From Sitta carolinensis (Eukaryota; Chordata; Aves; Passeriformes; Sittidae), in the NCBI GenBank assembly GCA_032173965.1, contig CM063290.1, positions 4,105,501 to 4,169,500 on the forward strand: DNA of 64,000 nucleotides, read 5' to 3'. Under the pieces are notes generated by a model. The model was not told the DNA's origin and did no database searches. It was given only the letters and a program-made list of their open reading frames with translations. This document shows positions 47,126-59,479 of this stretch, in pieces. The position numbers and the translations under genes were made by a program. Positions within the stretch are counted from its first letter, which is position 1; each line of letters starts with the position of its first letter.

Positions 47126-47480
47126 TGTAGTCCGGGTCTTTTAGGCTTGCAGCTGCTGAGTTTCTAAAGCTCTGTTTTTTTCCTGTGTGTTTTGGGTTTC
47201 TGAAGCTTGTTCCCACAGCCTGAACATAAACACCACGTTTTGTTTCTGTAACAATACTTATGTTTGGAATTCTTTCTGTGGGACAGACTTTCTTTTGATG
47301 TCCCTCTGGTTTGGGCAATGTGGGTGAAGAGTTCTGTCACTCGTTCACCACTCAGAGTGGTCTGTCCAAAATGTATAAAAAGGGAGTCATTGTTTGAATA
47401 AACAGAGTCAGGTTGATCTCTCCAAACTGTTCTGGAGAAATTCCTGTTGTGTGTTATTTGCCACAGCGACATCTACAACA
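47126..47480 (+). mobile_element. Solo retroviral LTR (endogenous retrovirus remnant)
   Basis: This 355-bp segment starts TGTAGTCC and ends CTACAACA, giving the TG...CA termini of an LTR. It is flanked by the same 4 bases, GAGC, at 47122-47125 and 47481-47484, which fits a target-site duplication. A TATAAAA lies at 47374 and AATAAA at 47397, both in the + orientation. No internal viral sequence remains, so it looks like a solo LTR. A 4-bp duplication would suit a gammaretrovirus-like (ERV1) group, but that assignment is inference. Confidence 0.7.
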
Positions 47481-49897
47481 GAGCTTTAGGAACTCAGAAG
47501 CTGCAGGCCTGAAAGACCCAGCCTACATAAAGCCAATGGAACATTTAGTAAAATGACCTTAAAAGTAGCTTTGTAAATATTCCATTTAGTTAATCTAAGG
47601 TTAGAATGCATTTTAAATTATTGTAATCCTCTTAAAATTCTTAAATACTGCTTTCAGGCTCTTGACATAACATAAACGAATTTCATATGTGTAGACTTAA
47701 TTTTATACTGATTTTAAGTAATAATGTATACATAAATGTGCCATAGACCTTTGTGTGCTCACAGTCTCTGAAAGATAGTTTTGTAGTAAATTGTAAATAA
47801 TGCTCTTAAGTTTTAGAACAAATATATGTTGACCTTTTTTTTGCTACCTTATCCTAATTCTATGGAATGATTCATTTTACAGCCTGACATAGGAACTTGG
47901 AATGCACACTTGAGGGCCCTCACTTAAGTGCACACTTAATGGTAGAGATTAGTCATTAGGTCTTTGCTTTTAGTCATAGCATGCTCATTTTATGTATTAT
48001 TTGGTTTACCTTCAGACATTACTTGCTGATCTTTTCAGGCAAGAAGTAATTTTCCCAGGTAGTTGTGACATGAAGCCTGTAGAACAAAGTCCTAAAATTG
48101 TCTATAACTTGAAAGTTGCTTTATTAAACACCTACACCAGGGTGGAAGTTGCCTAGTGCACCTTTTGGAATAAGCAGGATTCGAGGTGAATACCTAGTCT
48201 GCTCCTATACTTTTATAAAAGAGAGCTTTAACATGCTCTGTGTACTTTAATCAATAAAATATAAGAGCTTAAACTCCTCTAGTTTTGGCATTCTGGAAAC
48301 ACCCTCACTCCCTGTGTAACCAGGTGTCCCTCAACGAAAGAGATTTTTATCTAAATCTCCAAACTTAGTTAAGTCTGTGTTTTAGTTTTTGTAAAGCATA
48401 TCGTTCAGTTTTGAGTATTTAGCTGAATGTAGTTATGTTTCACATTCTTAAACTAATTTTATTCTATATTTAATATATTGATAGCTTAGGTGTAAAACCA
48501 TCTGTACATAGGAAAGGCATAATGCAATTAGTGATGTACGAAAAGCTGGGTGGGAGCATAAAGCTACTGGTGGCCTGAAAAGAATTAACTCTTGGCCCGT
48601 ATTTTAGAAGTCACAATGTTTTATTCATACATTCTTGTTTTGTATTGGGGGAGGGGATAGCTAGAATGTGTTATGAAATTTTTGGAAAACTTTCCTAGCA
48701 TTAGTTGGGAAGTTGGCCTTGAAATGCTGTCGTGGTCAGCTTCCTAGAATTCACTTGTTTGTAGAGTATATATTTTGATTGTCAGTAAAGATAACAACTT
48801 TGTATTTTTTCTGCACTTAATTCGTGTAATTAATCCTCACAACAGAGTTTTCTATAACATGGTGAATCGACAAAGGACGTAATTTCTCCTACCTATTAAT
48901 CTGTGCTTGCAATATTTTGGTAATTTTATTTAAGCCATTGATAATAAGCAGCAGAAAGCTGCAAATTTCAATTTTCTTTTTGCTCATTACATTTGTAGTG
49001 TGAGTGGTCATAGGTTTTTCTTTACAGAAAGCTTGTAGAATTTTCTATTTGCTGCATATATCTATTTAAAAAATACAAAAAATACAGTTATTTTTTAGCT
49101 TTTGTGAAAGCAGTTACTGCTTACAAATTGCACGATGATTTTATAGTGTGTCTCCATCACTTAGCAAATTGTTCTTTTCAGGGTTAGTGGTTCAGTTGGA
49201 AAATGCTTGAAAAATGAGTTTTAAGCACTTCATCAAGCACAGCAAACACAGTATAAAATTTTGCTATTAGAAAATTAATTAAGTGTAACGATATCAATTG
49301 AATTTTTTTTTCTTCTAAGAGATACCTCACTTAAAGGAAAGCACAGCTGTACTGTATTTAAACGAATTCTAGGAAATAATAAAAAGTTGGTCTGAACTAT
49401 TTCGTTGCCATCACGTTGCTTTCTGTGACTGACAGATTTTGTGTTCTCATCCTCATTCTCTAAAGTATTTATTGCTGTTGACATGCCAGTATAATTCAAA
49501 AGACAGAAAGTAGCTGCAAAACAACCGAGTCCGTGTTAGCCCAAGGCAACAGGTCGAGTGACTATTCTGAAATTCTAGGAAAAGCCTGTGAAAAATGATC
49601 AGTGCATTCAACAATTTTTAATACTTTGCCAATGATGTACAGTCTTATTGTCAGCGTTGCTGTGGTTGCATTACATGACACACAAAACTGTCCTCTACCT
49701 CACGTGAGATTTAACAGATATTTTATATGGTTTTAGTAGACAAGATGCATCTATCTGGTCACTTAGTTTACAAATTTTGAATTATATTTATTGAAACATG
49801 ACATACTGTGCTCTTAGCTTATACCTCAATTGTATTTTGTGCTGTTATCCATTTCCATGCCTTGTAAATACCTGTATAGATCGTGGACTCAAAAACA

Positions 49898-49903
49898 AAT
49901 AAA
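49898..49903 (+). terminator. SKIL: SKIL distal polyadenylation signal
   Basis: A canonical AATAAA is followed by GT-rich sequence (CTTGTCTCTGTGG) at about 49923. It is the last good signal before the AT-rich intergenic stretch. Confidence 0.65.
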
Positions 49904-49925
49904 GAACTGTAATGTCAGAACACTT

Positions 49926-52900
49926 GTCTCTGTGGTATTTTTCAGCACTGATTTCTAAACTTAGCTCTTTGAAGGTGCTTTAACTTGGTGCTTTTCTAAG
50001 GACAGAGCCTTCCTTGCTTTGATTACAGTAAATTAAAATCTGATTACACCAAAACGTGCTAGCAGAGCTCCCACAGCCTGCAGCCCAGTTCTCTAAAAGG
50101 TATTTTAAGCAAAACCTACAAGATCAAAGCTGTCCTTCCCCATGGATCCATTTTTCTAAAGCTCTTAAGATGCTGTAGATGTATTGGCACCAAGCTTTCT
50201 CTGTATCTTGGCATAAATTTGGTGTTTATACCTGAAAATAGAACTCCTTGCATACTTGGCAAGTTCTCTGATGCCCAGCTTTGTTTGACTGCTCAAGCAA
50301 TGTGTGAGTTGTTCACAACTCTCTTCCATAGCTCAATAATAATGAGATTAAAAACACACATTGCCAGATTAAATGCTGAGATTATACAAAGTTAAAATCA
50401 GAAATGAGGATTTTACTCTGTTGAAAAGATAGTTATTGCTGATGGTGAGTGACTCAGGAGTTAGTTTTTGTAAACCATGTGATTGTATTACCTTAACATT
50501 TTTGTGTAGCATCAGGGAGCTTAAACAGCAGAAAAGTCAGAGCAGGAGAGAGAAGGAGCAATGGAGGAAAAAAGAGTCAGTAGTTTCTCTAAGCTGCTTG
50601 TTTTTCCACGAGTCTTTCATTTACATTGACTTTCCATGACTTAAAACAGACTCGTTCGTCACTTAACCCCCCAAATATTATGGTAGAATATAAATTTTGC
50701 TACAAGTAATATTTTGGAGGTTTTCTGGGGGTTTTTATTCATACTTAGTTTTTCTCAATACCAACATTCACACACATGTTGGTATTTTTTTTATTCCCCT
50801 CAAATCAGTGCAAAAATACCTTGTCCTTGTATTAAGGAACTGCTCTCAATATAGGAAATCCTGAAGATGTCTCTGATAATTGCAAACCCTTAGTGCTACC
50901 GTGGTCTTGCATTATATATATATACTTGCTGTGTATTTTACAGATTAAGAGAGAAAGGAGTGGTATGAACCAGGATAAAGATGAAAATTACAATAATGAG
51001 CTCAGCCTTCCGTATAGAACAAAATTAAGAACTGACTGTACCACTCAAACTTGTTTATTTCTGCATTCCATCTTGTTTTTTTATACCGCTCTATTTCCAA
51101 ACAGGGAAGAAACCATGAGGCTGAAAATGTAAAGAAAAAGTTCAAGGTGAGTCATTTGGATGAGAAAGCCCAGGGGTGTCGATAGCTTGGGTAGCTATGA
51201 CTAATTGCAACGCCTGTCTTTTGTCAGAGAGAACAATGCAGATCAAGGAAAAGCTCTGGGGGTGAAGGGTAAAAAGATTGATTTTTTAAGGAGCTCACAC
51301 TGTTGCTGGAATAAATGCCTGTGTAACACTTGCTTTTAAAAAGGCAGCTTTTAAGACTATTGCCCAAAGTGTATCAGTTTATTTGGCACATAGCTGGCAA
51401 GTCGTTCCTTATTTTATTGATCTTGTAAATCGTTGTCCACTTGTCTTATATGAACTTATATTCACTTAAGTGTTTATGGTGTGATTTATAACACTGACAA
51501 AAAGGTAAATGTCTCCTGCTCTGTTGACATTAATGAAAGAATTCACACTGGGCCCTGTGGGCGCCAGCTCAAGTTCGGTTGAATAGAGCTGGTTACCAAA
51601 GTGTCAAATTCACTCCTTGCTCCTGCACACTCCTTGATAAATACATTTGTGAAGGAAAACATGGAGTTCAGAAGCTTTTGTGGTTAAGGAAACCAAAAAT
51701 GTAAGAGACTGAATTACAGAAGGATGTGTATGCAAATGAATACATTCTAGCACTAAAAAAAAATACTTATATTGTGCATTAGGATGTGCCTGCACTACCA
51801 CTGTGTGAAATGATTCCAGACCTTGGCTTTGGGATGAAATTTATCATCTTTTGAATTCAGGAGGTGACACATGATCTGTCCAATGCAATTGCTCAATCCA
51901 GGAAGTGGAGCAACACCATTTTCACCCAAGAGATGACAAGTTTATCTCCTGAATAATAAATAAGCAGGAATATTTTTTAGGAGAAGATTAAATCCATCTA
52001 GAATTGAACCCTAGACAACATAAATTCCTGTTTGGTTATCAGTAGCAGCACACTCCACCTGAGGTGGGTGCAGTAGAAGGATAAGCTATGCAGGAAGGTG
52101 GAATCACAGCTGGAACTTTCATGGAAGGCCAGCTGGAAGCTTGGCTTCATGAAAATATCATTAACCAGGTACAGAAAAAAAACCCCGAGTAGTAACCAAC
52201 AATATAAAACAAATGTGAAAACAAATTTGTTTATTATAAAAGTTTCTCTTGGAGAAGAATTTTCACCTGTATTGGTAGTGCTCCAGTGTTCAGACGAAGC
52301 TTTGACAGGAAGCTGTGACCTTATGCCCTTGAATTTTGGATCTAAGGAGCAAGTGACAAATGAAGCTTAGCACGCTCTTGTCCGTGTTTTTCTTTTTATA
52401 TGTTAAAGAATGGCAAAAAAATACCCTTGGATGAGGAGCGGGGTATATTTAATTCCTAGCTCTTTAAGCTCGGAGTGGCGTTTCCAGTGTTTCTTTCTCC
52501 CTGCCAGCTCTGGGAGTGAATGAAATTCATTGTTGTGGCACTTTTCTCGTCCCTTTCCCTGCCGTGCACCGCAGACAGCTCTCCACTAGTGGTCTCTCCA
52601 GGCTTGCGGCATCCGCCTCGCTCCAAACCCTCCCTTGGAAAAACGGCAGCGCTGGAGCCGGGAAATAACCTCAGGGATGTGCTGGCACAAGAGAAAATAC
52701 ATCTGTGCTGTGAAAATACAGAGTGAAGTTAGGAACATGTCCTGCCTGCCTGCTTCTCCCCAGGCAGAACGGGAAGATGCGAAGTTTCTCCACCTCTGGC
52801 GTTTTGGAGCGAGCTGCTCGTGTTTTATCAAATGTACCGAAATTCGTATAGTAAACTTAGGCGGGCTAAAAGCCTGAGTGAAAAGCTGCTCATTTTAATT

Positions 52901-53300
52901 TGGGGATTCAAAAGTGGGACTGTGGTGCTGTTAAACACTATTTAAGACTCGGTGAGTGATAGTTAATATTTCTGAAAGCCCAGGCACAGCAGAGAAAGCA
53001 GAGATAGGTCCTTTTATTTTTACAATTGCTGGAAACATCAGGAAAGACCCAAGGCTGACTTTGTCCCTTTCCTGCAGCCGTGCTGATGGCTTTGATGAGG
53101 TGCTCAATTCCACCTCTTGAGTAGCTCTGTCCACCACATTTCTCCCCTTGTATTTCCACGAGGACGTACCAGTGTGACTATTAAAGCTCATCTCTCAAAC
53201 ACTGCCTTCATTTTTCTCCCTCTCTGCCAAATTTCGAATAGCCGGGCTGCTCGCGTTTCAATCAACCCCTCTGGGTTGTTTTTCAAGCACAGTTGGGTGT
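49926..53300. other. SKIL-CLDN11 intergenic region
   Basis: About 3.4 kb of mostly AT-rich sequence. The open frames (up to 90 codons) show no domain or family signature. The last kilobase becomes progressively richer in CpG towards CLDN11. No repeat family is recognised with confidence. Confidence 0.7.
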
Positions 53301-53587
53301 GATCTCCTCCTCTCACACCCTCCTTCCCCTCGGACGCTCCGGATGCTCTGGCAGAAGTTGGGGCTCCCCGCTCGCTCCTCCCATGCCGTGTGGGGCTGGA
53401 GGCAGCTCTGACCCCTCCCAGGGAGGGAGCTGGGCACAGGCAGCCCAGAGCTCGCAGCAGAGCCTGCTCGGGTCCCTCGTCCCGCCGAAGCCCATCCCTC
53501 CTGCTCCAGCAGCCGGCACCTCGCCGGGCGGCTCCGCTGACCCCCGCGGGCACTGTCCTGTGCAGCTCTCCCCACCAGAGGACAGAG
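53300..53587 (+). promoter_or_regulatory. CLDN11: CLDN11 promoter-proximal region and 5' UTR
   Basis: This GC-rich, CpG-containing stretch leads into the start codon. The claudin frame is open upstream of the ATG but contains no in-frame ATG, so it is best read as 5' UTR. The start site is not determined. Confidence 0.55.
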
Positions 53588-53813
53588 ATGGTGGCCACCT
53601 GCCTGCACCTGGCTGGATTTGTCTGCAGTTTTGTGGGGTGGATCGGGGTGGTTGTGGCCACGGCCACCAACGACTGGGTGGTGACTTGCGGCTACACCAT
53701 TACCACCTGCAGGAAAATGGACGAGCTGGGATCCAAGGGGCTGTGGGCAGACTGTGTCATGGCAACAGGGCTCTACCACTGCAAGCCCCTCGTGGACATC
53801 CTCATCCTGCCAG
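53588..53813 (+). CDS. CLDN11: CLDN11 coding exon 1 (TM1 and first extracellular loop)
   Basis: The exon encodes MVATCLHLAGFVCSFVGWIG, then NDWVVTCGYTITTCRKMDEL and GSKGLWADCVMATGLYHC. It contains the claudin W-GLW-C-C motif and the disulfide cysteines. It ends in phase 1 at a GTGAGT donor. Confidence 0.98.
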
Positions 53814-56800
53814 GTGAGTGTGCCCCAGCCTCCCCTTCCCACCAGAGAGAGGGATGGAGCCTTGCCCAGAGCAGCGCAGGTGCTGCAGAGGGGATGGGGA
53901 AGCTCCTCCAGCTTCATCAGCCCAGGGGATGGTCCATTAAATGCACTAAAGAAGGTGAATGATAGCTCTTAACATAATTCTCATTGATTTACACTTGGTT
54001 TTAATCGTACCCAGGTCTCGTGTTTTCTGTGGCTACTAAAATCCTGTTAATGTTTAATCACGGCTCTTAGTAAAATCTCACTGCTCCTTTCACACCTTCT
54101 CTCTGGATTGCACTGCAGAACATACAGAGCACACCGAAGTGCAATAGAGCATTTCAAGGGGATGGTGAACTATTACGAATGTTAAGGTTTGACTCCTTAA
54201 AGTGATTTGGAGCATAATGAATCTTTCACCATCTATTATTAATGCTGCTATGGCTTTTAATCTTTCAGATCATCATTAGTCTTGATAGTCTTGTGCTTCT
54301 CACAGATTCTGAGGCAAGACACAACTTTTACACAGCACACTGCTGTAACTATATTTAACTTGATTTGTATAAATTATATAGTAACTTTCATCTAGTTTAC
54401 TGCAAAGCAAAAATTAAGCAAGGTATTTAATCAGCATAAGTACATCTTTTGAGCTAACAAAACCTGCCAAAGTCTTGTGAGGTCTGGTCCTTGTAAGTTT
54501 AGTTTGTGAGCTTGCCAGTTTCAATCACTGTTCTCTCTGCAGCACTTCATTCTGCTGTGTTTTAGATTGCAACTCCTCTACCATGTCAAAGGTGACTCTC
54601 TCAAACCTGACAGGGTAGAAATGACCTTCCTTGTCATTTTCTTTCATGTTTCCTTATATACTGGTTTAAATTGTAGTGAAAATAATTTTTACAAGAGGTT
54701 CTAAAGATAACTCCTGAATTTCTCTCTGTTACAAGCTTGGTCTGTGTCACACAGAGCTTAGCAATGTTGAGTCTCTCATTCTACCTTTCCCTGTGTGTGT
54801 TTACTTTTATTTTAGTAAGTTTGCCTTCCTTACTGCTACTGTTGTTAAATCTGATCCGGCAGAGAAGACAGAGGAAGGTTTTGCCCCAAAGAAACATTAG
54901 TGAATGTAACGTAATAAATGAGTGAATGGGTCTTGAAGTAGCAGAGAGCAAAGCTTCCCTCAAGCAGAAGCAAATCACAAACCAAGTTGTTTCTGCTTGT
55001 AGCCTGTTTGATACCCACAGCTTGGCATGAGAGGGAAATTTATCCTCGTGTTCCCAACACCTAAAATATATTTAGAGCCTTTCCTTGTCTGAGTCAAATC
55101 TTTAAAATGAATTGTTTGTATTCTTGTTTACTTGGGATTGATTGCACAGAATCCACATTGGGTACAGCTATCTCCTTTGATTACGGTCTCCTTTTATGCT
55201 CTGAACTCCCCAGGTAAAATTTTTTTAAAGATTCATCTTGAAAAAGTCAAGGAAATATGCAATACACACAAGCGCCTGTATTTCTAGAAAGAGTAAAATC
55301 CTCCTTCCTGGTGTTGTACCTGGTGTCAGTGGGATGTGCTCGAGGCCCCTCTTTTCTGGTGTTGGTTGAAGCATCTTGAAATTCCATGTCTGCATCTGAC
55401 AGCTCCATTTGTTAATAAGAGGGACAGAGAGCCAGCACATTCGCTGTGCTGAGGCTGTCCTGAAAACTGGGGGAGGTCACCAGGCACTGGGGCAAATCTG
55501 ACATTTGTCCTGTTCCTTTTGCATGCTAGTCATGACCTGGTATAATTTACTTATACATAATTTTTGTATAGTATATATACATTACCTATAAAATAATTAT
55601 TGTAAAATTTAGATATACATATTGTATTTAAAAAAAAAATTATATATTATGACACGTAGACCCTCCCAGAGTGGCAGAAATGCTGTGGTCCTGCCAAGGT
55701 CCCTGTTGTTTCCTGTTGCCTTGTGCACAGGGACAGGGGGTCCTGTGGTGTCCAAAGGCATCCGGAGGAATAACACGGCTCTTGGTCATGGCAGCTCAAG
55801 CAGCTCTGCAAGGCACAGTCATCTCCCTAAGGAAAGGCTGTGCCAGTACTCAGCTCAAGCCAAGGATCTCCTCTGAGACCCCACAGCCAGGCTGAGCTCT
55901 CGGGTGCAGTGCTGAGATGTGGCTGTGGTGAGGAGTGTCCCTCCTCCTCCTCCCAGGTCACCAGTGCTCACTGCCTCGGGGCAGCTGCTGGCAGCATCCC
56001 ATGGGCCTGCAGAGTCCATAGCAGGTCTTCAACTATTCAGTCCTCTGGATGATGGGAGAGTCCTTAAATTACTGTTATTTAATTTTGAAAACTTTAAATT
56101 CATGCTCTTTAATCAAATTCTCACTCTGAAAAGATACAGGGAAACTTCATCCTAGTGAAAATTTCTCCTACTTTCCCTTCCCATATTTTCCAGCTCCATG
56201 ATTTCTCAGTGTCCTTCTGGGAAGAGCTTGTGTTTTCTGGGCAGTGCTGTTTGTTTGCTGGGAACTCTGAGCCTGCACATCCCGTGTTCATGCACTCCCC
56301 ACTGCCCTGCAGCCTCGCTGCCTCGTGCCTGGTGAACATTTAACATTTGGGATTAACCCATTTCCTGTACTTCGTGCAAGTCTTGGGTTCTAATCAAACA
56401 CGAGCTTCTGTCCTGATGCCTTAAGTTTTAGCTTTTATATTTTTTAGATTCTGTGCTGTTTTGGTGGGTAATTTTAGATTTCATACTAAACTCTCTTCAC
56501 AGAGAAGATAAACAAAACAGTTCCTTCTCCAGCTTGATACCGAGGACAACTTCCAGGCCCAAGAACAAAAACAACGATCAAGTGAGAAGAAATAAGGAGG
56601 ATGGAGCTTCATAACCTGAAGCTATGGTTGGATTCTAATATACTAATGGACCAGAACTTATAAAATATGAGACCTTGTGATCAGACATCCACTTTGGTTC
56701 ACCTTGGGTGTGCCCCAGCTGGGCTCTTGTGCGGCCAGGTGTGCCCAGTGAGGCCTTTTAATAAATCCCTTTTAATAAATCCCCGTTTTATCCTTTTGCC

Positions 56801-59446
56801 CTGTCTAGTCTCTGTTCCAGCTCAGCCTCCAGAAGGCATCAGTCCAAAGTTTCCTTTCCTCGTGCCAATAATAAAATGCTCCTCCCTTGCCTTGCCCGCA
56901 GGGTATGTCCAAGCATGCCGAGCGCTGATGATCGCCGCCTCCGTGCTGGGCCTTCCGCCATCTTCCTGCTGATAACGGTCCTGCCCTGCATCCGCATGGG
57001 CCACGAGCCCGGGGCAGCCAAGTACCGGCGCTCCCAGCTGGGAGGGATCCTCATCATCCTCCTGGGTAAGGCTCCTGCCACACGTGGAGGGCTGGAGCCC
57101 GTCCTCTGCTCCTGGATGAGGCTCGAGCGTGTTCTCCTGGAAGGGTTTGTGCAGGCTGGGCTGGCCCCGGAGCTCTCCAGCATTGCTGCAGCCTGTGGGA
57201 GGACAAAAGGCATGGATGGGAGTGGGACAAGGACAGGCGGCAGGGAGTGAAGCAGGGTTCGAGGGAGGGCTGTGAGTCCCTCAGGCACGGCTTCTCCTGG
57301 AAGGCCAGTGTGCCTGCAAGCATGGATTGTGCTGGTTCACTGTGGAATATGGATTAGCTGGTTCACAAGCTACTTATAGGGAAGGCAGAGCTTCCAAATT
57401 TTCCCTGGACATCCGGGGAAAGTAAGCTGAGGCATGTGGAATGGGAAGCCCTTACTGAATGGGGCTGGTGCTGTGGCATCCACAGGGGAAGGAGCATGGA
57501 GGTGGCACAGACGTGGGAAGAGGGATGGCACTGGCACGGGAAGAGGACTGGCATGCCCTCTGTGCCTCCCAACCCCCTCTGGCCAGCATCAGCTACCCCT
57601 GGGAATTTCTTCCCGTCCTCGGTGCTTGTGGAGGAGATTGTTTTGAGCAGCACAGACTGTGGAGCTCATTGTCCCCCATGCAGCACCTGCATGTTCTTGA
57701 AGCCTCGTCATCTCAGCAACAGCCTGCGCGGCCTTGTTTTCACCCGTCTGTGGCAGGGGAGGAGGGGAGAGGCAAAGTGGCCTCTTTGTGTGGCTCTGCT
57801 GCTCGCTGGCAGCCAGCACTGACATCATGCCCGTCTTCTTTCTTCTTCTCCTTCTTTTTTTTCAAGTGGGTACTGAATATAGCTGCACACTTGGAAGGGC
57901 TGTCCCCTGGATGCTCCTTCTGTGCAAGTCATCCCTCCTCTGTCACCTTGTGGTTAGCACAAGTCTGTGCATCCCAAATTGGGGGGATTCAGTCCAAGGG
58001 GCCCTTCTGGTGGCTGTGGAGTTTAAGAGCACAGCTGGAAGTCCTAACATCAGCTTTGTAGGGCCTGTCTAGGGCATCGCAATCATGGACAGCCATGTTG
58101 GAATGTGATTTTCATCCCTGCCCTGGAACCCTGAGTCACATGTTTGGGCTTGGAGAAGTGAAAGAAAAAGTGGAGGTTCTCTGCCTGTGAATGAAATGTT
58201 GGTGCTGGAGGAGTCTGCTCTGATGGATTTGCCCTGTCCAGAATGGGGAGGCCCAGCAGAGCTGCACTTTGCCACAAAATTCACAAGATTTTGGTTCCAG
58301 TCAAGGAGAATGGGGCTGCAAGTCAGCCCTGCTTGCATGGCTGCAGATGTAGAGGCAGAAGGACTGTCCCTAAAAATCTCAAGGGGCAAGAGGATGACAG
58401 AACCAGCTCACATATGACAAATGGCAGAGACAGTGTTGGGTACCACTGCATCAGAACAAGTGAAACCCTTTGTGCTGCAGTGTCCCACCAGGGTCTGGTG
58501 TCTGGTGTGCCACTGTCCCATCCCTGCAGTGGGGCACCAGGGAGGGGAGCAAATGTGAGGGGATGGTGGAGAGCTGTGGTGCTCCATAAACCTGGTTCCC
58601 CTCTGCCTCAGGACACGGTTTTCCAACTAGGGAAAGGAAAGGAAATGTGGAAGATCACATCTCTCACTTTTGTATCACAGAGGCACTGGCAGACAAATGC
58701 TCTTTGGGTCAGATTTGGACCAGATCTTATTGATTTTCACCCCTGTGAGGTCTGAAGCACCTACAGGTGAATTTACTGGTGTAGCTGATGCTCTGAATGG
58801 GCTGGGCTGGGATCAGCAGCCTGGTCACAATGTTTTAAACACAATTAAAATAATGCTCTTTTTGTCAGATCACAAATGAAAAATAAACTTCTTTTGCTTC
58901 TAGGTTGCCTTTTTAAAAAAAAGTAATGAGCAAACCAGCCCACATTTACATTTACAAAGCCTGTTTTTTTTCCCAGGCTCATTGTCAAGACAGTCCCTTT
59001 GGAAGAAGAATAATGTACAGAGTTTAAGACTTTGACATTATTTAAGCTGATTAATGATCTGTTGGTTGCAAGATGAGGTGTCACCATTCCAGTGCATTTA
59101 ACAAGCATGGATCAGGCCCTGAAAGATACAACACTGAGTTAAAATGCATTATATTCTAGAAGTGACATGGCCTGGACTGTTTTTATTCACCCTCCAGCCA
59201 CTGAACCCTCACTCATGGTTTCCACAACCTCACAGGCTCCAGACTTTTCCTCTTAGGGGAGAGCAACACCCAGAGCTCTGGTTAAAAGGAAATGGCCCCC
59301 AAAACAGTCCCTAATGCAGCAGAAATGGGGGTGGGGATGCAAACAGGGGAGCTGGGCCCACAGCAAACTTCACTTGCTGCTCAGGGCAGTTTGTCACTGA
59401 AATTTGTTATAAGGGAATATAGAGTTTGAAACACAGTACAGAGACC

Positions 59447-59479
<33 letters not shown>

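Larger units (their letters stand above)
44582..49925 (+). other. SKIL: SKIL long 3' UTR
   Basis: This is the probable UTR from the stop codon to just past AATAAA at 49898. Other AATAAA hexamers at 45038, 45383, 47397 (inside an LTR) and 48253 could give shorter ends. Insertions account for part of its length: a CR1 fragment at 46319-46395 and a solo LTR at 47126-47480, with a GC-rich block between them. Confidence 0.65.

Noticed and set aside
50436..51132. Lys/Glu-rich small frames suggestive of a coiled-coil exon between SKIL and CLDN11
   Set aside because: They are short, AT-rich, without a family match, and have no consistent pair of splice sites in phase.
53390..53587. N-terminal extension of claudin-11 by 66 codons
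   Set aside because: The upstream frame is open but begins at GTG, with no in-frame ATG. Claudin-11 starts at MVATC in other vertebrates.
53258..53917. 219-codon minus-strand frame over CLDN11 exon 1
   Set aside because: It is a shadow of the strongly conserved claudin exon and its GC-rich leader on the + strand.
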